Part shown: positions 22,357-33,152 of the stretch, in pieces
Layout: every line of letters begins with the position of its first letter
Numbering within the stretch: position 1 is the stretch's first letter
DNA from: Amoebophrya sp. A120
Taxonomy: Eukaryota; Sar; Dinophyceae; Syndiniales; Amoebophryaceae
NCBI GenBank assembly: GCA_905178155.1
Contig: CAJINV010000029.1
Coordinates: 9,911-62,108 of the forward strand
DNA length: 52,198 nucleotides
Reading direction: 5' to 3'
Program-made: the position numbers and the translations under genes
Notes under the pieces: model-generated
What the model was told of the DNA's origin: nothing
Database searches by the model: none
What the model saw: the letters and a program-made list of their open reading frames with translations, nothing else

Positions 22357-25300
22357 AGGGACTGCCTACCGGAACTATTTCGAGCTGCTGTGCGATTAGT
22401 TGCACTGCGCCAGATGTTGCTCTCGCTTGTTTGCAGACTACAAAAAAAGGCGAGCAGAGCCAGAGCCATCGATCTGCTCCAGAACACCCACGAAAAGCGG
22501 CATTTTATCGTTTGAAGCTCACGGGTATTGAGGCTTCTCTTGTTATTGGGAACTTAGGGCGGACAGTAAAGACGGTTGAGGCCGGGTGGCGAAAAGCTTG
22601 AAAACTTCTGCACGTGCGCGCCAACCAGTCACACTGAGGCGACTGGCCCCATCGCAGTGAAGGCGCCCCGCCTGCTTCTGCTCTCGCGGGCGCGGCGTCG
22701 CACACATTAAAAACATTCATGCAAGCGCGCCGGCGGCTTCCTTGAGTGACGCCGTGACATTTGGCACCACGCAGCGAGCCAACAAAGTAGGCGGGCCAAA
22801 AACGCGGGGCCGGGCCGGCAAATGCGGGGCCGGCGCGCGGGCCAATCCGCAGGCACAACCAGAAAACCAATGCCGGGCGGCCCTCAGCCCGGCGCGCGGC
22901 CAGGGTGGGGATGCCGTGTCGCGACTACTTAGCAGCGGGCCCGAAGGAGATGCCGCGCGGCAGGCTCTCTCTCGGCGGGCCGTTCGCTGCCTCACCGCGC
23001 GCCGGCGGCGATACATATCGGCCGCCGGGACCAACCAAACTAACGAGGCGCGCACCAGGCTCACCGACCTCGATCCCGTGCCCTGCGTTCGTCTGTCGAC
23101 GCGCGCGCGCCCCGCGCCCATCTTTCTCGCAAATACTTCGCCCGCCAGCGCCCCGCAGTCTCCGGAGGGAAAGGCCAGGCGCAGGAGGCCAAGGCCCACG
23201 CGGTTCTCCTGGCCGCCCCCCCCGAGTCACCTGGCCGGCCTTCTGCTTCTCCGAATGAACTACCCCGGCCCCTGCAGCACAGACGCAGAATGGCCGGCCG
23301 GTCGTCGCGGCTGCTTCCCCTCACAAAAACCGAGACAATGGAAACGGGCGCTACCGCCGAGCGCCCCGGGCCGGCAGCCGGGCGGGGCCCGGCCAATCGG
23401 GGCACCACACTCGGCCAACCGCGCAGGGCTTTTGCGCTCGCCTTGCCACGCGCGCCGACCTCCTCCGAAGCTTTGCCCGTCTTCTTCTGCGGGCCACCGG
23501 GGGGGCCACGGCTTCGAACACCCGGGGGGGCTTCCACCGAGTCGGGAAAGGTCGCACGCGCGCCCCGAAGTCACACAATAAGCGAGGCCGCAAAGAATGA
23601 CTGCGCCCGGCCCGAGTCGCTCGCCCTTGTGTATGGGGGCGCCAATGCCGTCGACTGGGTCGCCGCCGCTGGCACCGCGCCGCACTTGTCCCAACTGTGT
23701 AGGGCGCTCCGCTAGTGGCCCACGCAGCAGCCGCCACCCCGCCCGCCCCCGTCCACGGCCGTTCACCCATCGAGCGCCGCAGCAGTTACATACCCGCCCG
23801 GCCGGTCGGGGCGCCACACTTATGCCACCACGCCGATAGAAGGCACTGCGCCGCAAGGGGCTGCCGCCGTCTGGGCGACCCCAACCGGGCCAGCGAACCA
23901 GGCAGCAAGCCGAGGCCGCGGAATGCCCCTGGCCTGCAAGCTAGCTACAGGCTCTTCCCTCACAACTCTGGGAGGTCGTGCGCCCTCTGGCTGCCGAACC
24001 TGGAAGGAGAAAGAAACAAGGTAGGGGCGCCGCGCGTCTGCAGCCCACTGCTGGGCAATGCCTTGCCTCCAAACCCCTCGCGCGATGTTCTTCCGTCAAC
24101 CTGCTCGGCCTGGCCGAGGCTGCCCGCCCCCCGCAGCGGGCCCGCAGGAAGGCCATCGGCCCCGCGCGCCTCCAGGCGGCTCTCTGTCTCCCGGCCGGCC
24201 TCATGGAGCGCATGCGGCCCAACCGCCGCAAGTGGCGGCCGGGCGAACTGGCCACGGGCCGAGGCGGGCCGACCCCTTTCCGTCGTTGCTGCCGGCCAAC
24301 GCTCTGTCTGGATTTTAGGGCTTTGTGATCTCCGTGCCAGCTGGAGCAAAATTCGATCCAAATTTTGCGAATAGCTTCAGTCGCTAGAAGCAGCTCAGAA
24401 CACCAGGAAAAGGAGAAACACGTGTACGTTGACCTCGACGTGGCTCAACGGCACATGAAATTCACAGGAGCTCACGGCGTCAGGAATGATAGAGTACGTG
24501 ATTTTATTTGTGGTTTTCGCACGGGTTCATTTATGCAGAATAGAAATCAACAATGGCATAGATTTTTAGAGCCCCAAAATTATATATGATACATAGAACG
24601 ATTAACAAAGCCGTGTGTAACAAATCTTGAAGCGTAGTTGTAGTATGACGAAAAGATACAGGCTCCGAGAATGAAATATGGCTTTCAAGTGTAAGCAAGG
24701 GCACACGAGAATCAACTTCAGCTTCAAATATTCTTTCACGAGCCGACTACCAGAGTTGCACTAAAATAACTAAATGTGTCTTTTTTCTCTGATTCACGGC
24801 TTCATCTGTGCGAGTCTCGTGTCTATAATGGGACTTCGACTTTTGCACGGTATACGAGCGTCTCACACACGATTTTGCCGATTTCGCGTCATGGAAATTG
24901 TTAAACGAATTCCTAAACAACTACTGCATCAAACTCGTCTAGTTTGTTTCACTTATTTCAACAAGAAGAACTGAAGTACGCAATTCAAAAAATCATGGAC
25001 GTCGATGAATAGAGCCTGTGTAATTATATCAGTTGCAAAGAAGATCAAAGACGTTTCAGTGCTTTCGCAGGAGCTTCTCAACTGAAAGAAAAAAAAAAGC
25101 AAAAAGAGGCCCTGCAGGAATAGATCTGTACTAAAGACAACCCTGCTGGTTGCGCATGAGAATGGAAATCAACCAGATCATTGCGGATTTTTATACTCGG
25201 GTGAAAAAACATTTTGAATTTAGTACACTAGAGCCATGAATTCGACGAGCGTTGCAAAAGAGTCTTTACGTTTAGCAGACCAGCAGTAAATTGTGAGTTT

Positions 25301-25675
25301 CGCAGACAACAGAGAATAAATCTGGCAAGCATAGAAAAGAGCAACGCCTATACAGGTAAGTCGCTCCTCCTACCGGCAAGATAAAAGAATCGCTTCTCAG
25401 TCTCCTGCAAGCATTTCGGCACCGAAACGAGTACTAGGCCTTTGACTCGATCAATAGCAAGAATACGAGCGAATTATGTCGCTGGTTTCTCTTTTTCTAG
25501 TAGCAAAATTATATGCAGTCGCATCCGTATCAACCTCAACGTGTAAACTAAGAAGAAGAACTAACTTTTGATCACCTAAGAACTCAGAGATAACAAGAAA
25601 AACAAAACTCATTTCACAGCGAACTTCCAACCCACCAGAGACCACACCACAAAACCATTCTCGCGGCTCCCTAAT
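22357..25675. other. GC island and AT-rich spacer between G4 and G3
   Basis: About 22540-24330 is strongly GC-rich (many GGCCGG, GCGCGC and CCGGGC words). Its long open frames run on both strands in several frames at once, which is typical of high GC rather than of genes. About 24340-25675 is AT-rich with no supported feature. No rRNA signature was recognised. Confidence 0.55.
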
Positions 25676-28600
25676 TCATCCCCGTCCCAGCAGCCCCTCC
25701 GTGTCCGCCGGCAAGCCCTCCCTGCTGTTTCCGGTTGGCGCTTGTCCGACCGGAGGACTATGCAGCCCTTGTTGGTGAGCAAGTGGCGCTAGCAACCTTG
25801 AAGACGCTGCTGAAGCGAGTGGCGTTGTGGATGAAGAGCTCTTTGCGCCGGTGGGCTCGGCACCACTTGGAGTTGCACAAGTAGGGCTTCTGTTCTTTGT
25901 ACTGCTCGGGGCTGTTGTAGCTGCGGCATGAGCAGGAGTGGCCCGCGCTACTGTTCTGATTTCTGGTGGCGTAGCTAGACCAAGCGCATCCCCACCTCGG
26001 ACATCATCGCTGGCGCCTTGTTTCGATTTATTGTCTTTGTCGTTTACTTGTGCGTTCGTACTTGTTGCACCCTCGTCACCCCCGTGAACGGCAGATGGTG
26101 AACCACTTGACACAGGCAGGAGAACGACGGTGCCTCCTGATGTAGTCGGAGCCGCCGGAGCTCCTCTTGTTTTATTTCCTCTGGACGCCGTGCCAGCTGT
26201 TGTCCTCCTCGTCCCGGCTGCTAAAACCGTCAGTGGTTGCAGGATCCGGCGGCCCACCCGAGTCCAGGCACTGCCGGTCGCGCTCCGCCGGGTCGTTATC
26301 AAGGGAGGAGAAGAAGAGGAAGAATTATCTCCAGCGCTTTTGCTTCCCGTGCACGACGAGGAGCTGCCTTTGCTGTGTTGTCTATCCCCAGGAAATTCAG
26401 CTTCGTTGGACAGTGCTGTGACCGTCACTGGTGTCGTCGTAGTGTCCCCAGCACAGGAGGAGTTGTAGTGCCGGCGCTGTGGATCACGATCAGAAAAAGA
26501 CGCAGGAGAAGTGATTCTGTAGTTGTTGTCATTGCTGCCCCGCCCCGGCGGACCATTGATTCGCTGGAGGTGTCCTAGTTGTTCTTGTTTCTCTCCATCT
26601 CCTAGTCCTAGAAATTTTCCTTTACAATTACACAATATGCTGCTTGCACCACCACAACTGCCGGCCGCGTCGCTGGCACTGCAGCTACTTGGTAGAAGTA
26701 TTGCGGTGCGGTTTCTGCAAGCCACGACCGCACTCGGCGATGCTGTCCGGCGCTCGTTTCCGCCGTAGTGATTGCTCTTGCAGCTACGAAGAACATCGTC
26801 AGCGAGCTCCTTTTCAAACTCGTTTAACAGCGCAGCCTCCCGCATAGCTCGCGACGGCTTCTGTGGCTGATCGATGTTGGTCCCCCGCCGGTCCGCAGTG
26901 TTGTCTATGGGACTACACAAAAGCACGATCCAATGGCTACTTCAGTGATTTTTGCAAGACGACCTGTCTTGTTTTCAGAATCAAAAATGCAATTTGTCAA
27001 GCGGATTAAAAATAAAGTAGCAGTACACATGATCTGTGGTCCCCAACCCCATGCATGAGCATGATGGCAAAATAAATTCGCACGAAAAAAATACTTTTGT
27101 GCCGTGTCATATCGTCGGAAGCACCGCGAGTCCAGGGCATTTCCATGGCCAAGCCGGAGCTTGTCGTCCTCAGGCTGTCGTTGCTTTTTTCTAGCAGGTC
27201 AAGTTGCACTTCGCGGTTCAGGATGGAGGTAGTTCTTTGCACGTCGGGTGTTGTTCGAGTAGTGATCAGCCCGAAGTTTTTGTTTCCTACAGAACAACCG
27301 GTAGAAACTGCACAACCCTGAAGGATGTCCTCATCCTCTTTATGGTGGTGTGCTGGTGGTACAACTATGTGTGGCAACAGACGTTCTTTGTTCATCACCT
27401 TGTTTCTTCCCTGCACCAGGATCTTGCTAGTAGTGTGGCTTTGCCGTAGTTGACCAGAAGCTCCTGCTGCTGAAGACGGCGATGCGTACGTGGGTAAGGG
27501 TACTGCGCTGGTCTTCTCTTTTTTCTCGCCGTTGAACTCTCCGTCCTGATCACTGCCAAGTTTGGCCAAGAGCATGTTCGCAAGCAAATCGCCCGGGCTG
27601 GTGCTACTCCGAGTGGTTGTACCCCGCGCAAAGAGTAGCTCTCCCTTGTCTATTTTCGTCCCGTCGGCAACTGTTGCCGAGGCCGCTGGAGCCGCTGCAG
27701 CAGTTTTTTCTTCTCCGCCCCACTGCTCTGTAGCAGTGCCGCTCAATGGCTTCCAAAGAATTTCCGAGCGGTCTTTGCTCGCACTGCGGCGCGTGTTCAA
27801 AAACTCGGCCGCCGTCAATGTTTCCCTGCCTTTCGGCGAAGGTGGCTCTGCTTCATGTGGTCCTTGTTGTCCTCCTGTCGCGGCCAAAACAGCAGTTCCA
27901 CGGGCTTCAGCAAGCGCAACGCACAGGGTCGTTGCACCGCGGAGGTCGAGTCCCGTCTCCACTTTTGTTGACGATGGCGACGACGGATCGCCTTCGCTTG
28001 ACCAATTTATTTTCGTAGAGCAAAAATCCCCCTCCCCCTCGGAAGTAGTAGATCCAGACTGCAGTCGGGACGATCGACTGCTTTTCCGACTGTCGTCGGT
28101 TGGTCGGCTCACAGTGTGGACGGCGCTGCTCGTCCCTCTTTCGCTGTCTGAGAAAACGGCGAGGAAGTCGTCTTCAACCCGCTCTGTTTCATCTTCTGGG
28201 AGCACTTGCATCTGCAAAATAGCGGGAGCCCGAAGACTGGGACTTGCTGGGTTCTTTGCGTCTGAGGCAGAACTACAGCCGGGGCTGCAGCTCAGTGCCT
28301 CGACGGCCCCTGATGAAGATCCATACGTACTAAAACCGGGGCTGTTGAACTGCAGGAGTAGTTTGTTGTTGTGCAACCCCTGCAGGCTTTCGACGCCGCG
28401 CTGCTGCCGTGAATTTTGTATAAGTTGCGAAACAGTATCCGATACTTGTAGTAAAATAATTGCAACACAAATTATAGCTCAGGATGACACATGGAGTTAA
28501 TATTTACATTGCTTGACTTCCGGGTTCTGGTAACGCATACCCCTGGCGACAGGTGACCTTGACAGGCGACCTCGACAGGTGGCCGCGACAGGTGACCTCG

Positions 28601-31600
28601 ACAGGTGACCTCGACAGGTGACCTTGACAGGTGACCGCGACGGGTGAACGCCCTGCCTTCCCCCACTAGTGACTCGCGCACTAAGCCACTATGCGCGCGC
28701 CTGGTGTGAGGCGAGGGGCGGACGCTGTCCGCCCCGATGCCGAACACCCTTCCCCCACTAGTGCTTCGCGCACTGAGCCACCATGCGCGCGCCTGGTGTG
28801 AGGCGAGGGGCGGACGCTGTCCGCCCCGATGCCGAACACCCTTCCCCCACTAGCGCCACTAGGGACGGGCACAAGGCCCCAGCGTGGGGACCCTGTCCCC
28901 ACGCTCGGGTGGGCCTTGTTTGTCATGCTGCGTTATCTAGAAAAGGAGATTTGTCTACTTGCAAATGACTGCGATGATGAGTACGAGTACCGGATTTACT
29001 TCTACACTGGATAGTACTACTTTGCGGCCCGACTTGAACCGACACGACTCCCGCTTCGGCCCTGACCGAACTAGGGGTGATTGGATCCTCCCCAGAAGTG
29101 CTCATAGACGAACCCGGGGAAGACCCTGATCTACTTCCGGAAGACGACAGCGTAGAGGGTTTGTCGGCTGAGGACGTTGAAGATGAAAGGCGCGAGGTAC
29201 TACAACTAGAGCTTGACGTGGCTTCCAGCTCGGCAAGGCTACTGCTTGAAGCCGCCGCAGCGTGGGCCGCGGAGTTCTTGCATCCTGTACCAGCGCCCTG
29301 AAAAGCATCTCTACAATTGCAGCACAAGCGTTCTGCATCACCTTCTACACAAGCTGAATCACGAGGAGCAGCTCTACTTGTACTTCCATCACCCCCGGAA
29401 CCAGGCCATTTGTCGGCAGTTTGATCTTCGCCGCTGTTGTTTTCATACCACGGCTCGCCTTCCGCCACACTGTCCATCGCCCGACTGGCGGAGGAGGACT
29501 TTGACACCAGGCGAAAGTTTGCTGCCGTACTAAGAGCCTCCGACTTCACGGATGGTGAGCATCCTCCAGGACTGGTTGCGTCCGCGCAACTACCGCGGCT
29601 CGTGGCCGTCGTCGCGAGGCTTAACGTTGACATCATTTGCAGTGCCGCGGCTGTTGTACAACTCGAGGCGTCGTCAGAAACATCATGTTCTGCCTCTACA
29701 CGACGACCCTTGTATAGTCGCCGGTCGGGCATGAGAACCGACAAGGGGGAAGATGCTGCCTCAGGTCGCGCCGCGGACGAGGAGGTTTCGCTCTTGATGT
29801 TGGCACCTCCACCAGCTTGAAAATTACCTCTTCCGAAAGGACTCAGCACACCGTCGTCCAGATGATGGTCAACATCTTGGTAGTTGTTCTTGCCAGCTGC
29901 ACAACTAGCTTCCTCTTTATTGTGCAGGAGGTCGTGCTGCGACAAAAATCCAGCAACCGCTCTGTTTGATGTTGTAACAGAACTAGACGTGGTCGGGCTT
30001 GTTGGCTGCGGTGGTTGCATATCTTCACAATCACCAGTTCTTGGTGCTGCATCACATTCGACGTCCCGGTTGTAGTGCAATGTCAACTCCAGTTGATGTT
30101 CGCGGGCCAACATCTTCGTGGCGGTCACGCCGGCCGTACTTGCGCTATCCAAACTTCTTCTGGCAGGCGTTCGATAGTGCGTCGTAAGAACAGGCGAATT
30201 CCCAGACGCGGGCGCTGGAGAGGAAGCATCCCCCGATACTAGTACCGGAGATGGTGCCTTTCCTGGCTGCGAGCTTTGTTGACCATTATCCGTGACAAGG
30301 AGATGCTGCTCAGCGAATGCACTCATCCTGTCGGTGTTGAAGTTCAATGCATTCGAAGCTGGATTGTACCGATTTAGCTGTTGGTCCTCGGGTTCTAAAG
30401 CTGGTGCTGGTGCGTCGCAATTTTTGCTCGAAAAAAAACTCGTGGGCGAGCAGGAACCACCGGACGTGGGGGAAGCGGATGCGGAGTCTGTATCTGCTGG
30501 ACCCGCTACTGTATTGTAGTAAGGGCTGTGGGACTCCGCCGGCCGGTTCTCATCATCATTATTTCCGACTTATCCAATGCAAAAGCATCGTACTCGTATA
30601 AATGCATTACAAATTTTCCCAGCATGAGAAATAAAATTTGTAATGCGGTTTTACCTTAAGAAAAATATTTGTAGTGCAAGACTTGCATTTATACGAGTAC
30701 GATACTTTTGCACAGGATACGACTACAGCAGCTGCAACTTCTATACCGCCTGGTAAGCGGTTACGATTTCCCGTTGGTCTTTTTATGTTCGCGCTCCCAC
30801 CAGCACCATGCGGATCATGTCTCCTGCTTCTACCTAGCGAGGACCGGGAATTTGGAATTTGCACCTGCAGCATGGGGTTCGCGAGGCGGCGTCGCGCGGC
30901 GATCATGGTAGTTTGGTTTGTTGATTCTGTTCTAATGCTAATGCGGGACGACGTGCAGTTGTCTTGGTTTTCGTTTTCATCTCCTAGACGACCCTCGTCA
31001 CGATCAATGCATCTAGTTGATTTCCTTGGGTGCGGGCGGTCGCAAAGGGCTGCAGCGAGAGAACTACACGCGGCGGCGTTATCATTCGCCCGGTTCGTAG
31101 TGCCGAACATCGTTCCAAAACTCTGGTACAGTCCCCGGCTCCCCCCTTCCTGCGCCACGAAAGGCGCCTCCTTGTCGTCGTCATTCTGCGCTAGAAATTC
31201 CACACGCTCGTTTATCCTGCGTAAAAACGTCCCCACCCCATAGTCAAGATGGGGATCTCGCAACACAAATCGAGCAGCTTTGGGAATCAAGCATGACAAG
31301 TTCCTCTCTGTAGTGTCGTGCGGTTTAGCAAGTACAGCCGCAAGACAAATCCATCTACTCATCCTGCTTACAGCATCACAAAGTCCAAAACACGATTGGA
31401 AATGGCTCTCATGGGGTTGCGCATTACAAATCTTCCTGTAGCTGCAAATCTGCATGACAACTATGGGGTGGGGACGTTTTTCCTCAGGATATTGTTCCCA
31501 ACGCCATCATCTCTATCTGCCCGTACTGTGACCGGATCATCCGCATCCGGTCTTGCTGCTCTACCGACGTAGTTCTGCTCTTTGGTAAAACCACGGGAAA

Positions 31601-32174
31601 GACCGTCTTGCAGAAAGACTTCACGGAAGATTACCTCCGCACGAGAATCTGCTTCACTGGAGGAAACCGGCACTGCAGAGTAGTATGTTGTACTACTTGC
31701 TGCCCCTGTAGGCGATGCGGGTGGCGCGGTGGATGCTGACCGTGCTAAGAAATCATGGTCGGACTTCGGTGTGGTCCGCGTGTCAGGCTGGTTGTCTTCT
31801 CCATGTCCATTGCGTTGTGCGCTGGAGGTAAATAAATCCAAATCTTCTCCCGGCCGCGCAGGAAAATCGTGGCGCGCCAGTTCTTCTCGCAGTGATGTCA
31901 TTGCTTTACTTTCACTACTAGTAGAACGCGGCACTTTTTCATGGACAAGAACAGGCGGCACTACTGCTGCTGCTGCTCCTGCGCCACTTCTCGTGCTGCT
32001 ACTGCCGCTAACCAAATTCCTCCCGCCACGAGCACGACCCGGGCCGTTTCTTGGAAAAAGCCCAGCTGGCTTTGGGTTGGCCGGCGATTGGATTCTAGTA
32101 CCTATTTCAGCTGCCGACCAGGAGGCGGCTGCAGTAGAGAAAGGTAGAAACTGAAGGAAAAATACGCATCGCAT
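25676..32174 (-). CDS. G4: about 1757-aa low-complexity protein, paralogue of G6
   Basis: Exons 32174-31492, 31207-30720, 30565-29021, 28444-27112 and 26900-25676 total 5274 nt. ATG 32174 is preferred because MRCVFFLQFLPFSTAA looks like a signal peptide; ATG 32243 adds 23 residues. Introns 1, 2 and 4 are TIR elements. Intron 3 (28445-29020) fits GT-AG. Blocks shared with G6 are STKVETG (exon 4), PWTRGASDD at the exon 4/5 junction (GWIRGATDD in G6), PSRAMREAALLNEFEKE, and WTRVGRRILQPL. Exon 1 has RPGEDLDLF, resembling RPGEDFHF in G2. The remainder is Ser/Thr/Ala low complexity. The C-terminus after WTRVGRR differs from G6. Function unknown; the N-terminus suggests secretion. Confidence 0.8.
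26906..27111. mobile_element. introner, rare family, in G4
   Basis: The left end TATGGGACTACACAAAAGC is loosely mirrored by ACTTTTGTGCCGTGTCATA. Flanks TTGTC/TCGTC. It sits at exactly the codon position of the family A element 43334-43599 in paralogue G6. Confidence 0.85.
28547..28650. repeat. 13-bp minisatellite, 8 copies
   Basis: Consensus CGACAGGTGACCT, eight units in register with few substitutions, inside the third intron of G4. Confidence 0.95.
28656..28853. repeat. 92-bp tandem duplication with hairpins
   Basis: Units 28656-28747 and 28748-28839, then a partial third. Each full unit carries a perfect 9-bp stem with a 3-nt loop (GGGGCGGAC GCT GTCCGCCCC at 28715-28735 and 28807-28827). 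Confidence 0.93.
28871..28919. repeat. nested inverted repeat
   Basis: The outer stem ACAAGGCCC/GGGCCTTGT encloses a perfect inner stem AGCGTGGGGA (28881-28890) with TCCCCACGCT (28896-28905). It directly follows the 92-bp repeats. Confidence 0.9.
30571..30719. mobile_element. introner, family B, in G4
   Basis: The ends GCAAAAGCATCGTACTCGTA and TACGAGTACGATACTTTTGC are inverted. Perfect CGACT duplication. Confidence 0.94.
31213..31491. mobile_element. introner, family C, in G4
   Basis: AAAAACGTCCCCACCCCATA mirrors TATGGGGTGGGGACGTTTTT. Flanks TCGTT/TTGTT. Confidence 0.92.
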
Positions 32175-32336
32175 CGACGTCCTCTTCGCTTCTAAGATAG
32201 CCCGCCAGCACCTCTGGACGTGGCGACCATCTATTGCGGCCATTGCAACAGAAGGAGTGCAACCCAAGCAGGAATATACTCTCTCTGGCCGCGTTGTATT
32301 GCGACAGGTGCGAGACGACGGTAGCCAATAGGCCAA

Positions 32337-33152
32337 TGTTGACTACTTAGTCGGCTGTCGAAAGTGTTCCCGCTTTAGTTGAGGATGTGAAGTTCGTGAT
32401 TCGAAAGCGAAGTCCGGAAATTTGTACTTCATAACAGGAAAAAAAACGAAAACTCAGTTGTCAAGAGCTGCATTTTGAAGCTCGTCTTTCTCCGAACACG
32501 AGGTACAAAAGCCGCCAGCAGACGTGAAGTGATGGCTATGGAAATCATGTTCTAAATACCACTTGTGAACGAATTGATTTTAATTCGCATGCTATGTGAA
32601 ACTACGTTTTGAATACGTGTGGTTCATCTGCTCTGTGAATTCTAGAGCCCACAGCTCCGGTCCTACCGACGAGATGATGCAGCTTCGGTAACAGGGAGCA
32701 CTTGAATCTGCACCCGGAAAAAGAAGTGCAAAAATGTAGTAGAAAAAACTTCTTTATGTCGCTTTTCGTTTTGCAAACAGCAGTCGGCTTTTCCATTTTG
32801 CAGACACTAATACCATAGTTTTCACCGCCGAAAACGGACGAATGTTGATATCAATATTGACCAAAACGGTTCTAAAAATGATATAAACAAATTAATTCTG
32901 CAAAATTTTTTGATTTTTTCTTGAAAACATCCAGGCATCAAAGATGTACAAAACGAAGTAGATGAACAGAGACCGGGCCTAACGCCAAGTGTGGTCATAT
33001 ATTTGTTTTGTAGGGCTTCCTGCAAAGTACTCACAGGAGCTAAGAAGCCAAGTTTTAGATATGATTCATTTCCTCCACATGAGAATAGACTAGTAATACC
33101 CGCCGAACGCAATTAAGGTCCCCGCGAGGTGGACGACTACCCTACTAGATTT
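32337..33152. other. short spacer between G5 end and G4 start
   Basis: AT-rich, with no supported gene, introner or GC island. G4 therefore starts only about 1 kb downstream of the G5 stop. Confidence 0.5.

Larger units (their letters stand above)
28445..29020 (-). other. GT-AG intron of G4 holding repeats and an introner remnant
   Basis: On the minus strand the donor is GCAAA|GTAGTA and the acceptor is TACTACAAG|TATCGG, joined phase 1 to phase 1. A second frame-preserving model removes 28435-29013. Positions 28965-29013 resemble the right half of a family B introner (GAGTACGAGTACC ... CACTGGATA), but the left half is missing. G6 has a 45-nt GT-AG intron at what seems the same place and phase. 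Confidence 0.6.

Noticed and set aside
22742-24374. Long plus- and minus-strand open frames in the GC island (also 37014-37978, 40519-41253 and 49592-50362)
   Set aside because: They overlap in nearly all six frames, are Ala/Pro/Arg/Gly-rich without recognisable domains, and are expected from low stop-codon frequency at high GC.
27562-28500. Plus-strand open frame of 312 codons
   Set aside because: It is antisense to G4 exon 4 and runs past its splice border. The minus strand carries the paralogous blocks shared with G6.
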